NCBI GenBank assembly: GCA_008360975.2
Contig: CM039183.1
Span: 45,313,850 to 45,377,849 of the forward strand
Length of the DNA: 64,000 nt
Reading direction: 5' to 3'
Origin: Lichenostomus cassidix
Taxonomy: Eukaryota > Chordata > Aves > Passeriformes > Meliphagidae
Numbering within the stretch: position 1 is the stretch's first letter; every line of letters starts with the position of its first letter. The translations under genes and the position numbers were made by a program. Below are positions 52,605 to 63,800 of the stretch, piece by piece. Below the pieces are notes generated by a model, which ran no database searches, was not told the DNA's origin, and was given only the letters and a program-made list of their open reading frames with translations.

Positions 52605-53131
52605 ACTATTGCAGTGCTTTGTGAGTAAACTCCAAATTCTTCTTTTTGCTTCGAAGTTGCGGCAGTGGGGTATCATGATTCACAAGCGGCCACCCCACAC
52701 CGCAATGTGGAGGGAGCTGCCCGGGGCCAGAACACGCCAGGCACACACGTGGCTGTAGCAGGCAGTGGAGCTGCGGGGGACGCGAGACTCTGTGCAGGTG
52801 TGGCGATGGAATAAATGCAGGATCACCATCTGAAGTTTCCAGGGATTTATTAAGGTCCACAGTCGAGGGTCAGAGGAGGGTGGAGAGGGACGAAGAGGCA
52901 GCGGAGGGTTTGGGGTGCTGGAAAGCCAAGATGGTAAACCCTGAGTTCCGCTCTCCCAGCAGGTTATCAGGAGAGGGAACAGAGGCGTGGTTACTCAGAA
53001 GAACCAACTAGAGGAAGCCAGAGGGGAGGAGCCAGGGAGGAGAAAGGGGTAAACCAATAAGATTACAGCATGGGATGGTACAGGTTTCTGCTAGGGAGAA
53101 GTCTCCAGAACAGCATAAGCACACTACAACA
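52605..53131 (-). mobile_element. LTR-like element of a different family, GC- and CpG-rich
   Basis: This block of about 520 bases stands out from its AT-rich surroundings. On the minus strand it starts near TGTAGTGTGCTTATGCTGTT. It holds an inverted CCAAT box (CTTATTGGTTTACC), a purine/pyrimidine-biased centre, an AATAAA signal in CCTTAATAAATCCC, and then a CpG-rich part like R/U5. The start is fairly clear but the other end is uncertain (about 52605 to 52622) and I could not find a target duplication. An open frame of 84 codons inside it is not a gene. It is unrelated in sequence to the three 260-base LTRs. Confidence 0.6.
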
Positions 53132-53219
53132 CAAAGTGAACAGCAAACCTTTGGCATTTTCTTGTATCTTTCCTTAGCAAATATAAAACTAATAATTTAG
53201 AGGTCTTTCTAATCTCCAT

Positions 53220-53479
53220 TGTCGCTGTTGAGCCGCTAGCAGAGAAAGGACCCGGATTCTCAGTGTGGCAAGAAAAGAGAGATTTATTATTTTGATTCCA
53301 ACTTATATAGACTTTTCAGAGGTCACCCAGATTGGTCAGCCAGAAACCTCCCCCTAGGCCTGATTGGCCAGGCCTGAACTGTCCAAATCTTGAGACACTG
53401 TTTCAACAACATCCAAACTTTATCTTTGTTTATAAAACACAGGAGAAAGTTCTCATGGGAAAGACCTGTGCTAGCCACA
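53220..53479 (-). mobile_element. Solo retroviral LTR, 260 bases, with target-site duplication
   Basis: This is a second copy of the same LTR family, in RGS7 orientation. The ends are TG...CA when read either way (TGTCGCTGTT at 53220, CTAGCCACA at 53479). It is bounded by a perfect 6-base duplication CTCCAT (53214..53219 and 53480..53485). On the minus strand it has CCAAT boxes, a CTATATAAG TATA box and AATAAA. Since only one LTR and no internal region is left, it arose by recombination between the two LTRs of a provirus. It differs from the neighbouring inverted copy at roughly 15 percent of positions by eye. Confidence 0.94.
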
Positions 53480-53842
53480 CTCCATGATTCATATGTCAGA
53501 CCCCCTACATTCATCATTTCAAGCAAGTTTTTTTTATCCATTTCCAGGTCTAAAGGTGAACCATGGACCAGGAAAATCACATTCTCTTCATTCCTAATAC
53601 TCTAATCCACGTTAATAAGGAATGCACATGACAATCTTCATGCATTTATTATTTTTGACCAGCAAGATGTCCATATACACTATCTTCTTCACTCCTCCAA
53701 AACATTTCAAAAGCATGAAGACAACAACAGTAAGTCCTTCTTTTGTTCACCAAAATGCAAAATTACATAGAAGGAGCAAAATCTCCTGCCTACATTTTTC
53801 CTTAGAGCCTTAAAAGTTACAAATTTTTATTTGCTCTCTATG

Positions 53843-54105
53843 TGTGGCTAGCACAGGTTTTTCCCATGAGAAGTTTTCTTGTGTTTTGTAAATAAAGATA
53901 AAGTTTGGATGTTGTTGGAACAGTGTCTCAGAACTTGGGCAGTGCAGGCCTGGCCAATCAGGCCTGGGGGAAGGCTTCTGACTGACCAATCTGGGTGACT
54001 TTTGAGAACTTTATATATGTGATGAAATCAAAACAATAAAGGTCATTCCTTCTTGTCACTGAGAACTGATGCATTCATTACTCTGCTAGCTGCTCAACAG
54101 GGACA
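53843..54105 (+). mobile_element. Solo retroviral LTR, 263 bases, with target-site duplication, inverted relative to its neighbour
   Basis: This is a third copy, opposite to RGS7. It starts TGTGGCTAGCACAGG and ends CTCAACAGGGACA. A perfect 6-base duplication TCTATG lies at 53837..53842 and 54106..54111. In order it holds CCAAT (GGCCAATCAGG), a second CCAAT (GACCAATCTGG), TTTATATATG and CAATAAAGG. The separate, different duplication shows that it is an independent insertion and not an inverted duplication of the copy at 53220. Confidence 0.95.
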
Positions 54106-56351
54106 TCTATGAATGTATGGAATATATGGAACATAAAGCAAAATGATTTATCATATTTTCAAAATTTCAAAAAGTCTTTAGTCTTTAACTTAGTCTTATA
54201 TTTTTCTGAAGCACAGCAATGTGTGTAGAGGAATATCTGTATTTCAAATGTTTCTCTCTGTGGATATTTTACTACTGAAAACATTACAGGAATGACTTAG
54301 TAAATGACATAGTATAAGTGCATCATCCTATTTATTACAATCACAACATTCTCTTAAATTCAAATACCATTCCCCAGGCTGATTTTGCTAATCCAGTCGT
54401 CTTTAGAGACAGTCAGTAATTCAGCATTAAAAATGTGACAGCTCTTTCAAATAGTTTCTTAATTGCTGTTTTCAGAAGCAATACTACGAAGTAAAAGAAT
54501 GTAAAATTAAAAATACATATATAAAAAGCATAATTAAAATTATATCACATGAGACCCTATTCTGAGAGACAATTTATGGACATCCTTAGTTTTTACAAGT
54601 TGTTTAAAGGACTTGTATAGTTCTTTTCTAAGTGCTTGTAGGAACATGATTTCGCTGTGGTAGTGCTATCCATTTTGCTTCTTCCCACAAACCAAAAATA
54701 CCAAAGAATTGCAAAGCTCCAGGATTTATTGAACATAATCCTGGACAGATGGCTGCATACAATAAACCCCATTAAGCATAGACACACACCCAAAACACAC
54801 ACATACATGTAAGTATATAACAATATATGAGCACATGCATATATATATTTTAATTGGACAGCATCTACTTTGATGCTTTTGTGGGTATTAATAGTACTAC
54901 AAGTTTTTATTAAATATATTTGCATTATTGTCATCATGATCCATAGACAATATTCCTATGCTTCCTAGTAATGAACAGTTTTGTGTTCAAGCTAATATTG
55001 TTTGCTACATTCTCATAAACTCCTAGCATATCCAATGAAATTGGCTACTTAGGACATAGGTTTGAAACTTTTAGATTCCATTCAGGAGAGTCAACTGACA
55101 GGAAAGCAGATTAATAGAACTAAAATGACAGTTATACTGTTGTGGTGGGAGTTTTAGTCAGTGTAGCAAAAATTACTGCCCCGGTATTTAAAGGAGAAAA
55201 TCAGAAAAGGGGGAAGAAAATAAACTCTCCTATGCTTTCTCTTTCCCTCTGAAGCTATTGAAGTTAATGCATCAACAGAAAAGTTGTTACATCAGTAACT
55301 GCTATGTATGACTGTGTATATATTCTAGCTCAACCTTTAAAAGTATGATGTCTAATCCAATTTTTAAAAAAAAGACATTTTGGTCTATTTTGAAATCCAT
55401 AGTACTCAAGATAAGGCAGAGATTAACAATTAATATGAATTATTAAATATGATGCCATGCTGTACTAACTTCGTTCACCCTTAAGACTCTATCCTTCTTT
55501 ATGACAGAATTATTCACTAGCAAAAACATTCCAAAGGTTGAAAATTAAAATACAGAATTCTTTTTCCTGCTCTGGATAGTAAAAACTTCTCTAAATACTT
55601 TCTATATAAGGATACACTCTTACAGAGTATGGAAAAAATTATGTTCAACAATAGCATCTATTCAAAGAAACTCCATATTCTTTGGAGTATATAACCACAT
55701 ATATAATGCATAAGTTATTGTAAAATTATGCAGCTAACAGAATAAGTATATTCTAATTAATTAATAAATGGACAGATTTTTGTGCCTATGACAACACTGA
55801 CCTGGACTAGCTATAAAGTTTACAGCTGCCTTGCAAATCACCACAGAGATCTCAGCCTTAGTTTCTCAGGCACAGCCAGCCAGCTACAGAGCAGATCATG
55901 AATGTTGTAGTAAAGGTCACAGCCCCTAATCAGTATCAGTTGCAGAGTGTGGTGGTGATTTTTCTTTTGTTCTGCTGCTATGACATTTCTTATCTTTATT
56001 TACTGGCCAATACACTCAACTCATACTTGCTACAGAAACGGGCTAAAAAACAGACCTGACCTGCCATAAAAATATTGCCATTTTGAGATAATTAACTTTT
56101 TGTGATAAATTAAGCATTCCCTTCACCTAATTTTCAGGACAAAAACATCTCTGTGTAAACCCACTCCAATCTGACAGAAACATCAAAAACTTCTATAATT
56201 AAAGTATTCAAAGGATAGAGAATGTCTCCTCCAGACCAGATGACTGTAAATTCTCAACAGTACTCATGTAAAATGTTTCCCATTAGAGCATTCCCTCACA
56301 TAAGGCAGAGTGAATACTTTAAAATAGTATGAAATTCACTTTGACTCTTAC

Positions 56352-56448
56352 CAGAAAAGACACTGGGAATCTTGGAAAGAAAACTTTTCACTGTACGAAT
56401 AGGAATCCCATTTTTCTCGTCTTGCATGCGGGCTATGACGTCTTCCAT
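56352..56448 (-). CDS. RGS7: RGS7 coding exon: end of N-terminal segment and start of DEP domain
   Basis: On the minus strand this exon reads [20 protein letters not shown] followed by [12 protein letters not shown], then a single G that begins a split glycine codon. This matches human RGS7 from about residue 27 to 58. The acceptor is a T-rich tract ending TTCAG at 56449 and the donor is GGTAAGAG at 56351. The exon is 97 bases, phase 0 in and phase 1 out. RGS7 is a GTPase-activating protein for Gi/o alpha subunits, works as an obligate dimer with G-beta-5, and acts mainly at neuronal membranes. The KSFLSKIP stretch is the start of the DEP fold, which binds the R7BP/GPR158/GPR179 anchors. The paralogue RGS6 has a different linker here (KMQDDKTGGVPIRTV), so RGS7 is preferred. 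Family comparison is from memory, not a search. Confidence 0.96.
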
Positions 56449-57270
56449 CTGAACAAAAAAAGAAAAAAACGAAAGAAAGAAAAAATAAATCCAGAATTAT
56501 TTCTTAAAATTAATCTCCAAGAAATCCCACATCAATGTCTCAGAATGACAGGTCCACTCTTTCTATTTCTTTCTTTAATTTATATTCTATAATTTTATTA
56601 AACAGGCTAAAAATGAAATTAATTTATTCATGAAAAATAGTAAAAATATATACATATTCAAAGACTCTTGAGAAAGAAATAAAAATGCAGAACAACTTAG
56701 TTAAAGCTACATTTAGTTAAAGTACCAAAAAGAACTTAACAAAAACCATAGCTGGATATTATATTTCATGTTTTGATTGTTTCAATGGTATTGTACCACT
56801 TATAAAAGCAAAATAGACACCTACAGACTTTAAAGAGAGTGATAGAGTTTTCAAATAGAATGTTCAAAACAAAAATTGGGCTTTTAAATTCAAAGCAAAA
56901 GTTCCACCTTTTGAGAAAGAGGAAAAAAAAAAGTGGTAATTTTGAATCCCTGGAGACAGCAGAGCCAGAAACATCAGATTTCTTTGCAGGTAATAATGGG
57001 TGGGTATAAAAACATTTTAAATCAATTTGCTGATTTTCTTATACATACATTTTTACATTAGCTAAGTTTTCCAATTCAATTCTTAGGCTAATTTGGACCA
57101 TATATTATATAAGTTGAGCCCAACTCAAAAGTTCACTTTTCTCTGAACTATCACCAGAAAACCCTTTTACTGGAAAACAAAGAATATTTAAGTAGAGTCA
57201 TTGGCTTACAATGCCAGTTTTTCTTCTTGCCCATTTCGTAATTGAAGTTTAAACATTCGATAATTTCCAT

Positions 57271-57290
57271 CTTTCTTTCTTTCTTTCTTT
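57271..57290 (+). repeat. (CTTT)5 microsatellite
   Basis: Five perfect CTTT units lie in the intron upstream of the first RGS7 exon in this window. They are likely length-variable. Confidence 0.95.
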
Positions 57291-58685
57291 GAATATCCAA
57301 CTTCACAAAACATTCAATGAAACTATGATGAAATTAATTACAATTATTCTTTCTTTTTACTTCAATCACCAACATACTCCATATTAAAAATTCTGTGTGA
57401 CAGGGCGTTTTATACTCTTTTATTAGTCAAAGCTCAACAAAAATTTCTATGTCGCTTCTGTAACCCCTAACAGGCACCCAAAAATTCATTAGAAGTTTGT
57501 GGCTGGGCTGTGCAGTGGAAGCAGACAAAATACTTTCATGCACTTTTTTTTCCCCAAAGTCAGATGTCCCCCATTAGCAGATAGCAAACCACCACTGGGT
57601 GCAGCTGCGCATTAACTGGCCCAATAAGGGAGTTTTTATAGAGGTGGGAAAGGGAACTGCAGTTAGGGTCACCAGTTGTGTACTTAGGAAAAAGAACAAA
57701 TATCCACACCAAAAAAATAGCAAACAAAACCAATTAGCTTGACTGCTCATGAAAAAAAACCAAACAATATATACAGACAGTGTCTGGAGGTTGCCATGCT
57801 CCATGTACTTATAGATCATACATTAACAACCTAGGAAATACAAATCCAGCGTCATTGTCCAAACCAAAAAGTATACACAAGAAGTAGATACTTTTAGCAA
57901 GGGGTGAAAAACTCAATCTATTGCTCAGAATTAAGCAATGTGCAAAATGGAACAGAAGAAAAGAACCAGCGTTCATCTGACATGGAATTTAATTTTTTAA
58001 AAAGAAAAGGCTACTAATAGATTGTTGAAGAAATTTTCAACCACAAAAACCATTATCTATGAAATGGAATCAGTGCCTACATGTTTTATCCACATAGCAA
58101 CTGAAGGTTTGTATCAACCACTTCCAAATTCAGTTGGCAAACTGTCTTATTGTGCCTGTAAGTGAATAAGAAGTCACTCAAATTCAAGGGAAAATTTTTG
58201 CCGATTATATTTGATGATAAATTCCACACATGCAGAGTAAGCTTGTAAGAACATTGCTAGAACTGCAGAGTGAATAATGAACATTACTGTAGGACAAAGT
58301 ATAGAAGACAATTTGTACATAAGGCAGTATGGTAAAGGAATATTTGCAATATAATAAGGATTACTACAAACACAGGCCCCTCTTCTCAAACACAGTAATA
58401 CAGGTAAAGAGATGCAGTTACTGCTTGCTCAAGAACACAAGTGCAAATGTTAAATGCCCAGCATTGCTAGTGCTGTCAGTAATCAGTGTTTGAGGGTATA
58501 TGGAATAAATTGTTAAAATATCTTTATATATGCTTTCCTAAACTTGCTTCGTGTACAGGATTTAATCTAAACAGCATAAAATCTGACTCTGAGAGGGACT
58601 GCAGCTCTGGGAGAGGTCTCTGGTTTCGGTCAGCAAAGTGAGCTCTAGGATGTCTGTACTGCAAAATTACACCTTCCACTTCAGG

Positions 58686-58715
58686 TCAAGCTCACACTGC
58701 TCAAGCTCACACTGC
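58686..58715 (+). repeat. 15-base tandem duplication
   Basis: TCAAGCTCACACTGC occurs twice in direct succession (58686..58700 and 58701..58715). A related GCAGCTCACACTCC lies about 35 bases further on. Recent replication slippage is the simplest explanation. Confidence 0.85.
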
Positions 58716-59362
58716 TCTGTGTAGGGAGTGAATGCTGTCTGTGTAAAAGGCAGCTCACACTCCAGACAGCATCATTGTGAACTGCCTGGTCAACTTAGTG
58801 AACAAAGATTACTTCTTAAGTGAGTAGAAATGTTCTGAAACAACACACAACACAACTAGATACAGTTGACCTGGGATTCTGCATGTTAACTGTTAGACTA
58901 TAAAATTATTTGTCCCATCCCTTCTTGCAGGGAAATCTAAGAAGTTACTTGTGGTTTGTGGTTATCTTAAATTTTAAACATAAGAACCCTAGAAAAGGAA
59001 GGGCAATTTAAAAGGAAAAAAGTTTAAAGATTCAAACCTATTCAATTCAACATATGCAGGTGCACAGTTCAACTTTCAATATCCGTAGTTTCTATTTCTG
59101 TTCCAGCTGCTTTAAATTCAGCAAATACATATAACCTCTTCCACAGAAAACCATAAAATTTAATTATATTTGGGAAGTGGCAGTCAAGGCACTCCTCTGT
59201 CATTCATCAACAATGACCTAAGACAATGAAAAGGGCAGAATAGTTTAATTAGAATGATGAAAGAAAATCTTAATCTAATTTTGCTCAAGAAGCCTAATCT
59301 GGGAAACACATGCTGCTGCCTGATATAATAATTTTCCTTCCTGATGCATCATTGTTTGCTTC

Positions 59363-59378
59363 TGAGTCACCTGACTCA
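59363..59378. promoter_or_regulatory. Possible AP-1/bZIP palindrome
   Basis: TGAGTCACCTGACTCA consists of two inverted consensus AP-1 half-site sequences (TGAGTCA and TGACTCA) with a CC spacer. Nearby are ATGATGCATCA on the minus strand and a TTGTTTGC forkhead/Sox-like motif. A cluster of this kind in the intron of a neuronal gene could be an enhancer, but motif matches alone are weak evidence. Confidence 0.25.
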
Positions 59379-60823
59379 ATGTTCAAAAGTGAAATAGAAG
59401 CTTCTTAATTTCACCTCCTATGTCCTTACCTTGCTAAAACTGCCTGACCCTGGTCCGGCAATGGGATCCTTTTTTGTCCTAATATTCTTAAGTAACTCAG
59501 AGAAAACAAACCCACAAATAATTTGCCTCCTGATCACTTTGCAAATAAAGCTCAATATGCTCGAGAAGAGGCAGTTACATAAGCATATCTTTTAGCTTTT
59601 CAGTCATCATTATACATCATTAACTGGGAAAGTATAGCTAGAAAGAAGTTCCAGTGCAGCACAGATTCTACAGAAGGCTTTTGAAATAAATGTATTCTTC
59701 AAAAAATGTGACATTTGTTTACCCGTGAGGCAATTCTAACCCTGACAAAAACTCACTGAACTTCTACTGCACAGGCAACTCAGAACAAACTTACAATATT
59801 AATATTTAAATCTTCACTTGTCTCCTTGGGAAGATAATTTGCAGTCCTCATCTTGACATGTAAGGACTCTGTGAAATCTACTTCAAAGCCCAGCTCTATG
59901 ACAACAGTGACAATGCATCTTCTCTAAAGCAGCAAGAAGAAAGCAGATAACAATATTCTGTAACAGAAGGGCTGCAGGATGCAGGAATCATTGAATAATA
60001 ATGAGAACTGACTCTACCCTGAACACACTGGGAGCTGGCCATGCAGGTATGTCCAGCTTACCCCAGGAGCAGAACCAGGAGTTCCTAGACAACTGACAAG
60101 CCCACAGAGTCAGTGGTATCTGACCAAGGAGAAGGGAGATTTAAAGTTATCCAATACGAAGAAAAGGTAATGGTTCTTGTTGAAGGAGTATCCTTATCAG
60201 GCTTCTCTTCTTTAACATGACCAAAGAGGCTTCTGCCATATGGGGTACAATTCAACTCTTCCATCTTTGATCATCACCTGCCCAAAGGGATCTGTCTTTC
60301 TCCGTTATTGACAGGGGAGATCTTGGCAACACACCAGGATCACTATCCTTTAGCCACTTATAGCTAGGTGAAATGAATACAACTCCTAAGAGCAGAATTT
60401 TTATGGTCCTTAGTGCCACAGTGCTATGTGGTTCGGCAGGGGAGACCCTGATCTTTAAACTTCTCCATCTAAATAGGAATTTTATTGCTACTCATCTGCA
60501 CATCTTGCAAAAATTATCAACTTGATCCATAATTCAGCATCACTGCATCTTAAGAAGTGGCTTTGGCTTGGTTTTCTTTTCATTACTTCAAATGCAACAA
60601 AAGTGAAAACCAAAAAGTTTGTTAGTGCAGGACAAGAGTTTTTTATTCCATTAAAATCAAGCCTAAATCAACTGCATATACAGATGATCACTAGATATAA
60701 GGATTCCAATTCTAGAAAATGTTATCTGTCTGAATCTAAGTTAGTTCAAGAGATACATGGTAAAAACTTGAAGCCTTGGTCTACACAGACATACACAAAT
60801 GTCTTAATTTGATCTCTGCTCCG

Positions 60824-60848
60824 AAAATAAATAAATAAATAAATAAAT
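60824..60848 (+). repeat. (AAAT)n microsatellite
   Basis: About six AAAT/AATA units without interruption. It is an ordinary intronic microsatellite. Confidence 0.95.
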
Positions 60849-63800
60849 TCAGTGCCAGGGAATTAAGAGTGTACTCAGCAACTCCAGAATGAAATAAGCA
60901 TAATTTTGTACTGAGTTTTCATACATCAGAACAGGGGATTGCTCTTACGTTGAGCGTACTGCGGTCCACCCACACTACAGCTTTCTCAATTTTGCTAAAA
61001 CCTTTTTTCTCCTTTTCCACAAATGCAGGGGTGGAATAACCCAGTGGAACTAACCAAAAAACCTCATCAAAACTTGTTAAAAAGTACAAACAGTTACTGT
61101 ATGTATCTTTTGGCATGCCACATGTTTCCTTAGACATTTTCTCCCCTCTCTACTTTAACACTTTACAGAGTTCAAGGTCATCAGGGCAGTTGGCCAGAAG
61201 GTTGCAGGAGGTTTTCTTTTGCCTGCCTCCCATGCAGAGATGTACATCAAGCAACGTGGGCTGAATGAAACTTGCAGGGTAGGAGAAAGGTACAACACTC
61301 CTTACAAGGTAAGGGCCACTTTATTTCTGACTGCTTCACTGACAAGCACAGGCACAGGCAAACTGATTGCCAGATCAAATCAGCAAAAAATTACCATGGA
61401 GGTGTCTGATAGAAGGTTAATGGGAGATCTTCAGTTCACCTAGTGTATGAGGCAAAGTCACCAAACTAAAATAAACAATCTCAGTTTAAGAATGCTGACA
61501 ACTCTTTTTCTAAATCAAGTGTGTAGAAACAAGATGGTTTAGTATCTTCCTATCAAAGATTTTAGCTTTTTCCATTTTGCAGAATTGGGTTATTTCAACT
61601 CTTTATTCCTACTTGATAGGAAAACCCAGTTTAAAACATTCAGAAGTTCAGAAAAGTACATTTAGATTTTTGACCAAAGTACAGTGCTGAAAGATGGTTT
61701 GAAACACACAAGACTCACAAGACTAACCAGACTGTTAATGAGAGCCATGCACGAACCCTCTAAGCTTGCTGGTATAAAAGCAGTTAGTCAGGATTTTCTC
61801 TAAGACAGCAATATTGCCTCTCTGGTCTACCAATGCAGGAAACAGCCCTAGATACTCTCTGATGAACATTAAATTAGAGAATAACCTAATTAAAAGAGTA
61901 CAAGAACGACTGGTCTCATTCTTTTCAGAACCTCTATTTGCTGAAATAATTATTAGACATCATAAAATCAATGACAAGCCACACAAAAGTTTCCAATCAT
62001 ATTAAATAGATGCACTGGAGATCATTTGAAGAGCCTAATTTTCTTCCTATGATGCTGACACCTCTGTTTCAAGTCTCTCTCCTTCTCTATATGAAGACAC
62101 TGGTGTGAGCAAATAGTTCATACTCTGTCCTTAAACAGAATACCTGTGGAGACCAAAAGACGTTCTGGCTTTGCATGTAGCACAAAGGTCTATATTGAAC
62201 CATTATCTGTCATTACTCTTATGGCTTCATTTGTAGTTGTAAATGTGAATTTCTAATTAAGATTCAAATTGATTTGCCCTATTTATCCATACTGTGTCAG
62301 ATTCAACAAATAGGTAATGTTTCAGATTGGTTGTAAAACAAGAGTGGTACTATGTATACTAAGCCTGTTCTTATATCAAATGAGTGCAGGGCAAACCTTT
62401 GTCATTTATTGAGAATAATTTAGGCTATTTTGAATTTATTTGAAAATTGATGCCAGTTCTATGCAATTATTTCTGAGGCCTAGTTAAATGAACAGTCCCA
62501 CTGGGCTTCTCCTTATTATCAACACTGTAAGTTCATCACTTAACTTGAATCAGTAAGATCAGCTCTGCACCCTTCGCTGATTTCAAACTGTGGGTTTGAA
62601 TGATAATTTTAAGCATGCTCTTGTCTTATTCATGTAACCAAAATGCTGAATCATAAAAACCAGCATTTCATTTAAAAAGTGCTTGTAGTTTAATACAAAT
62701 CTTAAAAGAAATTCTTGTGCTTTTCATATACCTATTTTAATACTTTCTTGCCTCACCCAAGAATCCTCCATCTGGATATATAAGACACATCCAGTTCACT
62801 GAATAGATATTAATATATATAGCTGGACTGTGAACAGCAGACTGTTGTTTTAGAAGTAGCTTCTAAAAGCTACTCAACTGGCATTACAGGAAAAGCATAT
62901 AAGTCTGGAAGAATATATCATACTGATTCAGCTTAGAAACCAAAAAAAGGTTATAGAAAATGCTACACTAAGTCTATGAAAAATCAGGTAGTTGGCAATT
63001 CCAGCTCCCTGACCCTCATGAAAATGCAATTTCAAACAAGAAAAATCATATTAAGTAAGAAAAAAGGCTATATTTTTTTAAGTAACCACTTGCAAAATAA
63101 TTCCAATACGTTTTTAAATTGTTTCATACTATTAATACTTGACAATTTATTTTCACTCTGCCCTTTCCTAGCCAAGAAGCATTTTCTATGTTTAGTAAAT
63201 GTCACAATCAGATACAGAAAATAGAAAAGGCTGGGCAATGATGCAAAAATTACTACTTTAAATGAATGGTTCTCATGTTTAAAATCCAGACAGATAAAGA
63301 AAAGCATTTCATTTTATTTACCTGTTTTTCTTGGAACTTAGAAGTTATTCATTAGAATCAATTAAAAATATAAATTTCTCAAACCTTGAATGGTACTGTT
63401 GCACAACAAAACCAGGGAAAGTTTACTCAAAGGAGTGAAAAACACATTCAGATGGTGAAATTTCAAAACCACTGAAGTCAATTATAATTTTGGAAATTGT
63501 ATTCCTGTTTGCAGTAAAATCATTATTTCCATCACAGGTGTGAAAAATTGGTTAGAATGACAGAGGAAAGGGAAGCATCACTGTGGGCACTTGAGAAGAA
63601 AATACAGCTTGATGAAGGAGGTCTTGGTGAAAGACTGTTTTTATTAATAGAGAGATGTCTGCAGATGTGTGCACTCAGAATAAAATATATATTTTTTTAG
63701 CAGCCAAACCTATAAATAATTTTAATTAATCTGTCAGGCCATGACTTGAGCTTCTAAACTGCGCTACCAGAGATAGAAATAATGTTTCTCAGGCAAAATA

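Larger units (their letters stand above)
23600..56351 (-). other. RGS7: RGS7 intron, complete, 32,752 bases
   Basis: This complete GT-AG intron (GTAAGAG donor at 56351, CTCCTAG acceptor ending at 23600) splits the DEP domain after Ser58. It is phase 1. It contains a strong hairpin at 24309, a lone LTR at 30215, a TA repeat at 32375, AT-rich palindromes at 49335, a CR1 tail at 50083 and an LTR cluster at 52600-54105. Stretches such as 24400-30200, 30500-49300 and 54110-56300 have no feature I can name. Some moderately GC-rich patches (27640-27960, 41460-41690, 44140-44290, 46240-46660) are unexplained. Confidence 0.88.

Noticed and set aside
52606..52860. 84-codon minus-strand frame in the GC-rich block
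   Set aside because: It lies inside the LTR-like element downstream of its polyadenylation signal, where no protein is expected.
56329..56592. 87-codon plus-strand frame
   Set aside because: It is the antisense shadow of the RGS7 exon at 56352..56448 continued into intron.
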